Translations under genes and position numbers: made by a program | Notes under the pieces: generated by a model | What the model was told of the DNA's origin: nothing | Database searches by the model: none | The model's input: the letters and a program-made list of their open reading frames with translations, nothing else | Assembly: GCA_963920575.1 (NCBI GenBank) | Contig: OY986969.1 | Span: 8,181,096 to 8,245,095, forward strand | Direction of reading: 5' to 3' | Length of the DNA stretch: 64,000 nucleotides | Source: Narthecium ossifragum | Taxonomy: Eukaryota > Streptophyta > Magnoliopsida > Dioscoreales > Nartheciaceae | Part shown: positions 11,909 to 23,213 of the stretch, piece by piece | Numbering within the stretch: the stretch's first letter is position 1 | Layout: each line of letters begins with the position of its first letter

Positions 11909-13434
11909 TAGAGGTGGCAATCCAGATCATGACCCGTGAACCCGACTCAACCTGACCCGAGATAAACGGGTTTGGGTTTGGTGTAATCAGGTTCGGGTTG
12001 TAAAGGGTGGATCCGTTTATGACTCGTGAAGAAATGGGTCAGGTTGGGTTGCCGTTTAACCATTTACTCATCAGTCATCTCCTCTCTCTCCCCCTGATCT
12101 CCTCCTCTCTCTCCGAGATCTCACCCTCTCCCCATCTCCTTGATCCCCCCCTCTTCCCCTCTCCCCGATCTCCTCCATACCCCCCCCTCTCTCCCAGATC
12201 TCACCCTCTCCCCTCTCTCCCCCTCTCTCCCCTCTCTACTCCTCTCCCCCTCTCTCCTCATTCTCACCCTCTCCCCATTCTCACCCTCTCCCCATCTCCC
12301 CCGATCTCCCCCTCTCCCCCTCCCCTCGCGACGTCCCCCGATCTCCGATCTTCGATCTCCCCCTCCTCTCGAGGCGATCTCCCGATCTCCCCCTCCCCTC
12401 GTGGCGATCTCCCTATCTCCCCCTCCTCTCGTGGTGATCTCCCGATCTCCCCCCTCTCCCCTTCCCCCCTCCTCTCACAGCGATCTCCCGATCTCCCCCT
12501 CCCCTCATGGCGATCTCTTCGATCTCCCCCTCCTCTCGAGGCGATCTCCCGATCTCCCCCTCCCCTCGTGGCGATCTCCCTATCTCCCGCTCCCCTCGTG
12601 GTGATCTCCCGATCTCTCGATCTCCGATCTCCCCCCTCTCCCCTTTCCCCCTCCTCTCACAGCGATCTCCCGATCTCCCCCTCCCCTCATGGCGATCTCT
12701 TCGATCTCCCCCTCCCCTCGCGGTGATCTCCCCTCGATCTCTCCCTCCCCTCGCGGCGATCTCCCCGATCTCCCCCTCCCCTCACGGCGATCTCCCAAAT
12801 CTCCCCCTCCCCTCGCGGTGATCTCCCTGATCTCCCCCTCTCCTTGCGATCTCCCCCTAGTACTCTGCGGCCTCTGTCCCCCACCAATCTCCTCCCCTCC
12901 CAGCCCTTCTCCGAAGTCCACCGGCATCTCCCTTCCCGACCTCCATCCGATAGAGTCTATCGGACGATGAAGAAGCCGGAGAAGAGGGAGAAGAACGAGT
13001 GGAAACAGTAGACGATGAGGAAGATGGAGGTGAAGGAGTAGATGGCAACATTGATCTCGGCCACCTATGGCCTCTCTTCCCACTCCAACCTCCATTGGAT
13101 CCAGCACCCGATGCCTCATAGCGCCGTCCGCCCACCAGATCCAGCCACTGGGCGACCGTGACTCCTCCCGGCTACCTTTCAGGCGCGATATTCCGGGCTG
13201 CTGCTCGCGGTCGCCGTTGCCAAGGAGCTTCTCCCCTCTCCCTGCATTCATTGCAATTCTCTTTTGTTTACACATAAACGGGTTAGTCGGGTCAAGTCGG
13301 GTTGACTCATTTATAAATGGGTCGGGTGTGGGTTTATAAACCTAACTCGTTTATTAAATGGGTCGGGTTCGGGTTGGGCATATGGGTCGGGATATAGGTG
13401 CTCGACCAGACCCAAACCCGAATTGCCACCCCAA
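11909..13434. mobile_element. hAT-like non-autonomous element with a C-rich minisatellite
   Basis: Left end TAGAGGTGGCAATCC and right end (reverse complement) TTGGGGTGGCAATTC form a short terminal inverted repeat. The flanking 8-bp duplication is catgtagc (11901-11908) / cctgtagc (13435-13442), 7 of 8 identical. Subterminal sequence is rich in GGGTCGGGTT / AACCCGACCC. There is no transposase, and most of the interior is a simple tandem array (12060-12860). Confidence 0.82.
12060..12860 (+). repeat. C-rich minisatellite, ~30-bp unit (CGATCTCCCCCTCCCCTCG)
   Basis: Dozens of CGATCTCCC and CTCCCCTCGTGG words in roughly 30-bp units and higher-order blocks. For example, the block at ~12480-12520 recurs near 12660-12710. 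One strand is nearly pure pyrimidine. The long Pro/Ser/Leu open frames here, and Arg/Gly/Glu frames on the other strand, only reflect the repeat. Confidence 0.93.
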
Positions 13435-13826
13435 CCTGTAGCTAGACTAGTCAGAGTCTAGGAGCTGTATCGATGACTTTACGGATGGATTTTTATCTCC
13501 GTATGTCGATCGAGGACTTTGACTTGATCTGAGGATTTTGTTGAGGATTTGGATCTTGATTTGATTTGAGGATGTTATACCTAAACTAGTATACTGAGGC
13601 CGGTATAGAGTCTATTGGGCTCTAGACGAGAATTGATGGTCAGACACGGCATCTGTGCATGTAAGACTTACCCAGATTAGCAAGTCAGTCTAGGATCAGT
13701 ATATTAGGATAGGTGGGTGTACACCAATGTCCTAGAGTGTCGTCAGGTGACTCCTAGTGGGCTTTCGAGCTCATTTTCCTTGGGTTTTTATGGTGCAGGA
13801 GGTAGGCCCGAGGCCAGTACACCCCA

Positions 13827-14493
13827 TGTGAGGCCCGCTGGGTCTACCATGGGACAAGATGCTTGCGCCTGGAGGGCGGGGCTGAGTCGGGTAGCCGGGT
13901 AAGCAATCCCACAACGCCTGGGTATGGTCAGGGGTTCGATATAAGTATATAGTAAGCCCTTAATAGACACAACGCGTTTTAAAGCCGTGATGGCAGTGAT
14001 CCGTCAGAAAACTCCGTGGTTAAGGAGCTTGACCATGGAGCGATGGGTGACCTCCTAGGAAGTTGGGAGATGTAGCCCGGTTTTCTGCGGTGAGCCAAAA
14101 GCGGACAATATTGTGTCGGGGCGCGGCGCCGTTGGGCGGATCCTGGTCGGACCGGGAGCCCGCGGGCCGGGGCGTTATAGTATGGTATTAGAGCCGGTTC
14201 CCAGCCGGAAATTGTGGCAGCGAGGACGCTGGGCCTCCAAGGGGGGGTGGATTGTGAGGCCCGCTGGGTCTACTGTGGGACAAGATGCCTGCGCTTGGAG
14301 GGCGAGGCTGAGTCGGGTAGCCGGGTAAGCAATCCCACAACGCCTGGGTATGGTCCGGGGTTCGATATAAGTATATAGTAAGCCCTTAAGCCAAAAGCGA
14401 ACAATATTGTGTAAGGACGCGGCGCCGCTGGGTTGATCCTGGTCAGACCGGGAGCCCGCGAGCCGGGGCCCAGTGGAGGGCCGAGGTGTTACA
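13827..14493 (+). mobile_element. Cassandra TRIM retrotransposon with unequal LTRs
   Basis: Identical 5-bp duplications cccca flank it (13822-13826, 14494-14498). The 5' LTR is 13827-14179 (353 bp). The primer-binding site TGGTATTAGAGC follows at about 14183-14194 (initiator-Met tRNA type with one change). A G-rich polypurine tract (about 14240-14252) precedes the 3' LTR at 14253-14493 (241 bp). The 5' LTR has the 5S rRNA-like block (AACTCCGTGGTTAAG, then GCGATGGGTGACCTCCTAGG). The 3' LTR lacks ~110 bp that include this block. No coding capacity, as expected for TRIMs. Confidence 0.93.
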
Positions 14494-14967
14494 CCCCAGG
14501 TAGGTGGTCAATAGTGACGAGGTGTCATTTTTTTGTGCTTATTGTTTGAGAGTTAGTTTTGTAGTAGGTGGAGGGATGTGGGTTGTATCCCAAATTTATT
14601 TTGTACTCTACCTTAACTCTCAATTTGTGTATTTGACTCTTTGTATATGCTGGAATTTGGGAAAATTTATATATTGCAATCGTGGTTAAATTATGTATTT
14701 GATGACTATAATCCTACGTACATGAAGGGATGAATGGAATATGTGAATTAATTAAATTGTGATGTATGTATGGGGCGAAAGTGTCCCATGGGATTGTAAT
14801 TGCAGTAAATTATGGTGGATTCTATGTCCAATTATGTATATTTAGTGATTGACATGTTGTAAATTGTGATCTCACGTGCTCGTGCTTAAGGGTCATGCCG
14901 AAATTTCTAATTTTTTAATTATTTCTGATAATTGGTGGTTAAATTTTGGCCGGGGTGTGACAAATTA

Positions 14968-15440
14968 TGTACTGAACTTATGTTACTTGGACTACTTATA
15001 GTTATAAAAGTTTGGTTATGAAAGCTTAATTTATTGTGTTGTTTTTCTTGATATTGCATGTATTTTTAACATGTTTATTACATCAAAATAGCATGTACTA
15101 TCTAACAGGTGGTTAATCAATAATGTGTGACGATGAAGAATGTGAATAATCATCAATTGTGATGTTATTTATTGTCACTAATAAATCCAATTGTGACAAC
15201 AATCACGTTGTCACTATTTGTTATATATGTGGTGATAAGGGTGGTAACTGAAATGCTTACTAAACATGACCAATATTGGATTGTGACAGCAATTGTCGTT
15301 AGTAACAAATATTTTTTGTTACTACACTTTAAAGTCGTCACACTAGGAAATTTTTGGTGACAATAATGTCATCACTAATGGTAATAACGTTATCACTATT
15401 TTGTGTCCCCTTATGTTTTTGAAGAAGATATAGTGACATA
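14968..15440. repeat. CACTA right subterminal repeat region, part 1
   Basis: Repeated GTGACAAC / TTGTCACTA motifs on both strands from about 15120 to 15435. The array is cut at 15440 by the LTR element and resumes at 23219. Confidence 0.8.
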
Positions 15441-17038
15441 TGACACGCCTTGAAAAGTGTCGAAACCTTAACAAGTACGCCAAAATTACAAATTTATAAT
15501 CCGAATCACTAACTAACTATTTTATGAGTAGATAGTAATGAGTCCGAGTCGAATCCAAAGGGAACTAATGATTTAAGTCGTATACTAGGTATAATTCCTA
15601 ACAAGGAGTTGGGAAAAAGATAATCTTTTGGGTTTTTATCTAGAACTAAACAAATACGAAAAGAGTACTAAAAGATAAGATAATGCCAAAGAACTCTAAT
15701 CAATAATAAAGAACTTACTAGGTATTCCTAAGATAAGAGCAGATAAATCAACTTAGATGATTCAGATAGTCGATAGGTGAATGGCTAGAACTCCTACCGC
15801 TCAACGACGATCAATAAAGTCCGACGTTGGGGATAATATCAAGAATGGATATTGGTAACTAATCAAGATGGTTCTGACACCTTGAGATCGCCTAATAGAA
15901 TGTATCAAGGATTAGAGTTACCCTAGTGGTTCTGGCACTAGCGTAGTGCTACTAGCACATACGAAATTCCTAATCTTGAATTAAGATGAATAACGGATTA
16001 AGAAGCGGTCATAATGGTTGGCATTATGTGTAATGGTCATAGCATTACAAGGCCTTTAATCACGAGAAGGAAATCCTCACATCCATGGTCCTAGCATAGA
16101 CGTTTGACGAGAATCCCTAATCTCAAGCCCTAACATGCACAAGACTTAGATCTAGGGCATATAGGAACAAATCATTCATCCAAAATATAAATCCACACCA
16201 ATAGATATAAAGAAAATATCAATCAATCCATTCAACCATCAAAGTATGATTTACAACTCATAATCTATAGAAAACCCTAATAAATAACTTTACTACATTA
16301 TAGAATCCCAAAACTAAGGTTTAGTTACTCATCTTAGGAAGGAGATCCGTCGATGAAGGTTGTCGCCTCGCTCCACCCATGGATCTTCCACCATAAATCT
16401 AACCTAATTTGTGAAAAAAAAAACTAGGAGAAACCCTAAGAGATCAACAAAATTTGGCTATGGAAGGCTGCCAAAACGCCCCCAAAGAAGGCTACTTATA
16501 GCCTAAGACAAACCCTAACTCGGATTAGTCAATTTCCTTTTATTTTTCCCGCAGCGCCCAAGGAGATCGATCTTCTTTGGGTTAGGATCGATCTTCTTCG
16601 CTTCGAGAACTTCAAAAACTGGAATTTGCCCGACCCAGATCGATCTGCATGGGAAGCAGATCGATCTGGTTTTCCGTAACTGCTGCTTCTTCTGCACCTC
16701 TGTACTAAAAATGGCATATCTTCCTCTAGGAAACTCCAAATTACGAACCGTAAAAAGTTCTGGAATCTAGACTCCAAGAGCTTTCCAACCATGTATAGTA
16801 AATCATCTGATTCTTCCTGAGAAGGTACAGTGTTGATGTCAAAGATGGTCCATCTTTGCTCCTTTGCTCTTTTGCTCCTAGCAGGTTCTTTATTTGTTCG
16901 TTTTAGCACTAAACATGATCTAATCTTCATTGAAGGTCCTTAAAGCTGAAGTGGGGAAAAAACAATCACAATAGCATTGCTCGGAGGCTAACAAGACCTA
17001 GTTAAAAGGGGTAATTGTGCACTTTTCATGCGTTATCA
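15441..17038 (-). repeat. 3' LTR of the non-autonomous element
   Basis: Direct repeat of 21617-23213. It contains a perfect 14-bp-stem hairpin CCAGATCGATCTGC / GCAGATCGATCTGG at 16635-16669 and a second GATCGATCTTCTT pair at ~16564-16600. Confidence 0.96.
16493..16500 (-). promoter_or_regulatory. TATA box, 3' LTR copy
   Basis: TATAAGTA on the minus strand within GGCTATAAGTAGCC. The copy in the 5' LTR at 22668-22675 is the one that would drive the element. Confidence 0.6.
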
Positions 17039-17052
17039 CACCCCCCAACTTG
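17039..17052 (-). other. Polypurine tract of the non-autonomous element
   Basis: CAAGTTGGGGGGTG on the minus strand, directly inside the 3' LTR. It is the plus-strand DNA primer site. A near copy (TTAAGTTGGGGGGTAG) lies ~1.1 kb further in, at about 18155-18170. Confidence 0.85.
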
Positions 17053-19505
17053 ATCTTTGCTAGTACTCGACCAAAGCAAGACAAAAAAAATAAAAATAAA
17101 TTAGTAAATCTAACAAGCCACTTTCGTAGGTCTCACGATTATACTTAGCATGTGCAACAAGCCTTTAAACCCTTGGGTGGCCCCAGTGGAGGAGTTATAG
17201 TCTCCTGAGGGTTTCCAGTGATGATACCCACAAACATCTATATATCCCCTTGAATATATCATCAGAAAGCAATTATAATATTCATCAACTCTCATGCATG
17301 AAATAGAAACAATATCCATGAATTTATTCTTTAATTCATAGTCACATAAAAGTAGAGTAAATACAAGCATGTCATAACACACTTCAAATACTTCAACATA
17401 TTTAATCATAATTCAAAAATAACCTTAACACTCTAGTGTGTGAATAAAGTTCCACATGCATCAGAGTCTCCATTATATCCAAGCATTCAACTGTTCAAGA
17501 TCAACATTCTAAGCATGCACATATTTTCCACTATCACATAATAATATCTGTTCATTTTTTCAGACACATATTTTTTTCTTTAGGAAATTCAACCGTTTTA
17601 CGCGAACAACATGCTGGTTAGGCACACTGCCCGGTTACTAGGTATGAAATCCTTTTTTTTTATCATTTCTCTTTTTTTTTTCTCTTTTTTTTCAGGTAAT
17701 TCAACTGTTTTACGCGAACAGCACGCTTGTTAGGCACACTGCCCGGTTACTAAGTTGAAAACCCTACATTTTCAGACAGATACTTTTTGTGAACAGAAAA
17801 TTGCATGTGTTCGTGTATCTTCTGTGACATAACAGAGAACAATAAATCTATCCCAGTCTTAGGCTCAGAATCTAATTTCAGCCCTTCAACATGTGAAAGT
17901 GAACATGTGCATTAGGATATGTCAAGTTATCCCTAAATCATGGTAAAAGTGTTAAAGTATAGAACTCATGTCATGCGTAACAAAAATTTACTATCCCTTA
18001 TATGACATACAAGTTTTAAAATAATTCATAAGATAAATTTCTAAAACACGCATGTTTGTCAAATCATATCATAATTTCATTCTTCTGACATAATCCAAGG
18101 GATGTATAATAGTTGGTTATCATAAAAATATAAACATAAATTTCTAGAATTCTACCCCCCAACTTAAATGTAATTGTCCTCAATTACACTAAGTCATAAA
18201 AATAAAACAATGTATAAAGGGTAGAGATCACCATAAGATCGTGTCAGAATAGTCGGCTTCCACATTATAATCACTACATCAGCCACATAAGGGAAACATC
18301 GCCACCGACGAAATGCATGTCTCTAGAAAATATGATCTATATTTTGTATAAATATCCGCCCATGAGCAATGTACAAAGGAACACCTGCCATAAAAATACC
18401 TTTCCAAAGAAAAATCAAATAGAATAAATGGAAAATATATCATGAATAGCAAAAAGGCATATAAATTATTAAAAATTTCGGCAGAGTCTTCTTTGTATTT
18501 CTTGAATATGTAGCTTGTACAATCATTCATCCACATAATTTAAAATATAGACATTGAAATACATTAAATCATCCATGCGCAACACCAAAAATATTCAGCA
18601 TCAATAATATTGTCCTGATTGATGATCGCGACCGTCTGATCAGACAAATGGGTTTTGGAGTATGTGGATCGCGTCCATCAGCAATCGAACGGCTGAGAGC
18701 TCGCCGGCCGGTGATCAACGGTGAAACGTCGTCGTCGGAGGACGGGAAGGGCTGGCATGGAATCGTGGAAGGCCATGGAGTTTTCTGGTGAGGTCTGATC
18801 GAAGCATAGTGGCCTCCAGACGACGGAACAGCGGTGGATGGCTTTGAGGAAGATGGCCGGAGTTGGAATCCGGCGGTCGGAGCTTCAGTCTAGATAGGCA
18901 AGGAGAGAGGAAGGATCGTGGAGGCCGAAGGAACTCACCTATGGGATTTTATTTCAGAATAGGAGTTCCGGGAGGTGGATAGAAGATGGTCAGAGAGGTT
19001 GAGACCGTCGGTGGTGAGATCCAGTGATCTAGGCCGCAAGCAAAGTTTTTGAGGGGTGGGAAGTGTTCGTGGCAGCCGGAGGACGCTTCTGGAGGTGGCT
19101 AAGGGCGTTGGGAAGCAGTGGAAGAGGTGATTGGAGATGGCCGGTGAAACAGGGGAGGCTCACCGGCGTCGGAGGAGGTGATATTGAGGGAATACGAGGT
19201 CGGGTGGAGGTATAGGAGAAGATGGCGGTGATGTAGGTGTTGGTTTGGAGGGACGGGGATGGCCGGAGAGACGGCGACGGTGGGCAGCGTCGTCGGCTCG
19301 GGGACGAGCCGACGAGCCGGGACGACGAGCTGTGAGAAGAGATAGAGCGGGAGGAGAGAGGAAAAACGAGGAAAAGAAAGGAAATTTAGGAAAAATCCGA
19401 AAAAATAGAAATAAAACATAGAAAAATCTTAAAAATTAAGGAAAATTCTAAAAACTCAGGAAAAATCCGAAAAACTACTAGGTTGCCTCCCAGGAAGCGC
19501 TCGGT

Positions 19506-21305
19506 TTATCGTCTTCCGCTCGACGTTATGTTATAAAGATCAAAACCGAATTTGGGTGGGCGATGGTTCCAAGTGAAGAAATACATTGATTGAAACATAT
19601 AGAAGATGTGCAAACATAATTCTTCAAAGATGAAAGACTGGTCCCAAGTAATGAAATCATTAAAAAATTTAGTTAGTGACCAATCATCATCCTGCAAACC
19701 TTGTGTTTCAATAAATCTGTCTATCATCATATAGGCTTTTGGTGGTCGATGGGTGAAAGTATAGAAATACATGTTCCTAAGAATGGCGAGGTGGTGCAAA
19801 CATGTTTTATCAAAGAATAAAGAAGGATTCATGGCAAACAATTCAGTAAAAGTTTTAATCATGGGCCAATTGTCATCCTTCAAGGCATGAATTTCAATAA
19901 AAAGATCCATCCTCAAGTGGTCTTTTGGAGATCGATGATTTGAGGTAAAGAAATACATGGTCCAAAGAAGGGTAAAGCCATGCAAACAAGCTTCGTCAAA
20001 GAAAAAGGGAATGTCCGTAGCAAACAAAGTGCTAGAAGGATGAGAGGTCTTTATAAGATCTTTGATGAAGTTTCGATGAAAATGAGTATAGTCTCTACTC
20101 AAAATAAGGTCTATCCTCCTCAAATGTTCAACTAGTGTGGATGACATGAATGGTAGAAGCTCAAATTGAGGCATTCTATGAGAAGTTTGGCTAACATCAC
20201 TAGATTCCTCATTATCATTTAAACAAGGCAAAACACCATCATCATCCAACACGTCAAAAACCGGTAACTTATCATTATATGTACTTTCATCACCATAATC
20301 ATCAAAAATCGATAAAATATCACCCGCATATGATGCCTCAAGTACTGGCTCATTATCATTAAAAATACCATTCACCGGTAATGACTTATCATACTGAACA
20401 TTATCATCAATAGCATACTCACACACCGGTAAATCCTCATGAAACATATCAATGACATCAAATACAGGCAATATCTCCTTAGTCACATCATCATCAATTT
20501 GTTCATCGAAAACCCGCAAGTTATCATAAAACATACCACCATCACATGCCTCAAAATCATTAACCGGATAAGCATTATCAATATCATCATTAATCGTAAG
20601 AGGCTCTAAGTCACACATGCGTTCATCACTATCATCATTGTCATGAACAATATGAGGCAGTTGTCCATTCAACCATTTAATATGTGCCGCCGACCAGAAA
20701 TCATCAATAATATCATCACACACCGGCGAAACATCATTCAACTCATCATGAACAAGTGAAGTCTCATTAGGGATCGCATAATTGCATGTGTCACTAACAT
20801 TGGTAACTCGGGTATCACAAGTAACATCATTAGAATTAGAGAGTGCCGACTCATTCCTACAATCATCAACCGCATCATCGTAGGATTCCATCAAAGATGT
20901 GAGTTGCTCAATTTGGGCTTGTATCCTAGCTATTGATTGCGACTGGGAACGTACAATTTCTACTAAAGATGGGTCTACTTGTACTTGCGGTTTCAAAGAA
21001 ACAGAAGGCTCATACCAATGTTGGGGTGGTGGGTATTGGGGTCGAGAAGGATAAGACGGTTCAAAACTAGGTGCATAGTGCGGGTTAGGATAGTAACCTT
21101 GGTGTTGAACATTCGGAGGATAGTAACCTTGATATTGCCAATTGGGGTATGTATGACTACTCAAATTCGGATCATAAGAGTATGCATGCAAATTATATGC
21201 TGGATTTGAACAATCATATGTGTCATTAATATAAGCGGGTGTATGACTAGATGGAAAAGAATAATCATGTAATGCATCACCCGGTGGCATATACTTATCG
21301 GCCAT
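19506..21305 (-). CDS. 599-codon ORF of unknown function in the LTR element (Y/P-rich N-terminus, 62-residue repeats)
   Basis: Uninterrupted ORF starting at ATG 21305, 288 bp inside the primer-binding site. An upstream TTG in frame is unlikely to be the start. Residues ~20-105 are rich in Tyr, Pro and Asn with repeated QGYYP. About 115-145 is a likely coiled coil (RSQSQSIARIQAQIEQL). About 150-430 is acidic with repeated LPVFD-like phrases. The C-terminus holds a repeat of exactly 62 residues: 433-494, 495-556 and a partial 557-586, with a half-unit before. Each carries a core of the form CLH-x9-MYF-x4-HRxPK. I recognise no known domain. A gag-like packaging role is an inference from its place after the primer site and from the coiled coil. 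An intact frame in a non-autonomous element argues for selection or youth. Confidence 0.85.
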   Translation of the reverse strand: MADKYMPPGDALHDYSFPSSHTPAYINDTYDCSNPAYNLHAYSYDPNLSSHTYPNWQYQGYYPPNVQHQGYYPNPHYAPSFEPSYPSRPQYPPPQHWYEPSVSLKPQVQVDPSLVEIVRSQSQSIARIQAQIEQLTSLMESYDDAVDDCRNESALSNSNDVTCDTRVTNVSDTCNYAIPNETSLVHDELNDVSPVCDDIIDDFWSAAHIKWLNGQLPHIVHDNDDSDERMCDLEPLTINDDIDNAYPVNDFEACDGGMFYDNLRVFDEQIDDDVTKEILPVFDVIDMFHEDLPVCEYAIDDNVQYDKSLPVNGIFNDNEPVLEASYAGDILSIFDDYGDESTYNDKLPVFDVLDDDGVLPCLNDNEESSDVSQTSHRMPQFELLPFMSSTLVEHLRRIDLILSRDYTHFHRNFIKDLIKTSHPSSTLFATDIPFFFDEACLHGFTLLWTMYFFTSNHRSPKDHLRMDLFIEIHALKDDNWPMIKTFTELFAMNPSLFFDKTCLHHLAILRNMYFYTFTHRPPKAYMMIDRFIETQGLQDDDWSLTKFFNDFITWDQSFIFEELCLHIFYMFQSMYFFTWNHRPPKFGFDLYNITSSGRR

Positions 21306-21592
21306 GTATATCAATCAAAACAATCAAGGATTACACCAAAAAAATAGAAATACGTTACAGTGGATGGTCCAAGAATGAGACGCCCGTCGTCGCTTAGATG
21401 TTGTCAAATCTCGCACGGCGTTGTCTTCTATCAACACAAAGATATAAAAATGTTAGCATAAATTCTATTTTTGTATTTTTAAATTTTAATTTTTTTTTAT
21501 GATTTTCGTTTTTTTTATAAATAAATAAGAACAAAAGAAACAACTAGTTGGAAGCAACTACACTAAGTAAACAACTTAAAACCCTAATTAAT

Positions 21593-21610
21593 TCCCCGGT
21601 AACGGCGCCA
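21593..21610 (-). other. Primer-binding site of the non-autonomous element
   Basis: TGGCGCCGTTACCGGGGA on the minus strand, 6 bp inside the 5' LTR. It fixes the element's orientation as minus. Confidence 0.9.
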
Positions 21611-21616
21611 AAATTT

Positions 21617-23213
21617 TGACACGCCTTGAAAAGTGTCGCAACCTTAACAAGTACGCCAAAATTACAAATTTATAATCCGAATCACTAACTAACTACTTTA
21701 TGGGTAGATAGTAATGAGTCCGAGTAGAATCCACAGGGAACTAATGGTTTAAGTCGTATACTAGGTATAATTCCTAACAAGGAGTTGGGAAAAAGATAAT
21801 CTTTTGGGTTTTTATCTAGAACTAAACAAATACGAAAAGAGTACTAAAAGATAAGATAATGCCAAGGAACTCTAATCAATAATAAAGAACTTACTAGGTA
21901 TTCCTAAGATAAGAGCAGATAAATCAACTTAGATGATTCAGATAGTCGATAGGTGAATGGCTAGAACTCCTACCGCTCAACGACGATCAATAAAGTCCGA
22001 CGTTGGGGATAATATCAAGAATGGATATTGGTAACTAATCAAGATGGTTCTGGCACCTTGAGATCGCCTAATAGAATGTATCAAGGATTAGAGTTACCCT
22101 AGTGGTTCTGGCACTAGCCTAGTGGTACTAGCACATACGAAATTCCTAATCTTGAATTAAGATGAATAACGGATTAAGAAGCGGTCATAATGGTTCGCAT
22201 TATGTGTAATGGTCCTAGCATTACAAGGCCTTTAAATACGAGAAGGAAATCCTCACATCCATGGTCCTAGCATAGACGTTTGACGAGAATCCCTAATCTC
22301 AAACCCTAACATGCACAAGACTTAGATCTAGGGCATATAGGAACAAATCATTCATCCATAATATAAATCCACACCAATAGATATAAAGAAAATATCAATC
22401 AATCCATTCAACCATCAAAGTATGATTTACAACTCATAATCTATAGAAAACCCTAATAAATAACTTTACTACATCATAGAATCCCAAAGCTAGGGTTTAG
22501 TTACTCATCTTAGGAAGGAGATCCGTCGATGAAGGTTGACGCCTCGCTCTACCCATGGATCTTCCACCATAAATCTAACCTAATTTGTGGAAAAGAAACT
22601 AAGAGAAACCCTAAGAGATCAAGAAAATTCGGCCATGGAAGGCTGCCAAAACGCCCCCAAAGAAGGCTACTTATAGCCTAAGACAAACCCTAACTCGGAT
22701 TAGTCAATTTCCTTTTATTTTTCCCGCAGCGCCCAAGGAGATCGATCTTCTTTGGGTTAGGATCGATCTTCTTCGCTTCGGGAATTTCAAAAACTGGAAT
22801 TTGCCCGACCCAGATCGATCTGCATGGGAAGCAGATCGATCTGGTTTTCCGTAACTGCTGCGTCTTCTGCACCTCTGTACTAAAAATGGCATATCTTCCT
22901 CTAGGAAACTCCAAATTACGAACCGTAAAAAGTTCTGGAATCTAGACTCCAAGAGCTTTCCATCCATATAGAGTACATCATCGGATTCTTCCTGAGAAGG
23001 TACAGTGTTGATGTAAAAAATGGTCCATCTTTGCTCCTTTGCTCTTTTGCTTCTAGCAGGTTCTTTATTTGTTCGTTTTAGCACCAAACATGATCTAATC
23101 TTCATTGAAGGTCCTTAAACCTGATATGGGGAAAAAACAATCACAATAGCATTGCTTGGAGGCTAACAAGACGTAGTTAAAAGGGGTAATTGTGCACTTT
23201 TCATGCGTTATCA
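21617..23213 (-). repeat. 5' LTR of the non-autonomous element
   Basis: Direct repeat of 15441-17038. Of the first ~140 bases 6 differ, and later stretches differ less. Confidence 0.96.

Larger units (their letters stand above)
10401..14962 (+). mobile_element. Solo LTR, family C, with a hAT and a Cassandra inside
   Basis: Begins TGTAAGGGCCTATTTTC and ends GGCCGGGGTGTGACA. The 5-bp duplication aatta is identical at 10396-10400 and 14963-14967. Removing the hAT-like element (11909-13434) and the Cassandra (13827-14493) leaves ~2.4 kb. A TATA-like ATATAAAGGG lies only ~20 bp in (10419-10428). A (GA)n leader and a 33-36-bp tandem repeat follow. No internal coding domains are present. Its ends resemble family A, so it is probably also a gypsy LTR. 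Confidence 0.88.
15441..23213 (-). mobile_element. Non-autonomous LTR retrotransposon with intact unknown ORF
   Basis: LTRs at 15441-17038 (3', 1598 bp) and 21617-23213 (5', 1597 bp) look about 97% identical by eye. Both begin TGACACGCC and end CGTTATCA. The target duplication acata is identical (15436-15440, 23214-23218). The primer-binding site TGGCGCCGTTACCGGGGA (21610-21593) is the type common in plant gypsy elements. A polypurine tract AAGTTGGGGGGTG adjoins the 3' LTR. The 4.6-kb interior has no protease, reverse transcriptase, RNase H or integrase, only the ORF at 19506-21305 and a GC-rich non-coding part (18600-19420). It is relatively young. Confidence 0.95.

Noticed and set aside
12007..12726. 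Long Ser/Pro/Leu-rich protein (239 codons) and the opposite Arg/Gly frame
   Set aside because: Open frames produced by a CT-rich minisatellite; no start context, no non-repetitive domain.
12360..12860. CRISPR-like regular direct repeats
   Set aside because: Units abut without unique spacers and the sequence is plant transposon DNA.
16515..16930. 133-codon ORF repeated at 22704-23105
   Set aside because: Both copies lie in the two LTRs of the 15.4-kb element and are not in the coding interior; they reflect LTR identity.
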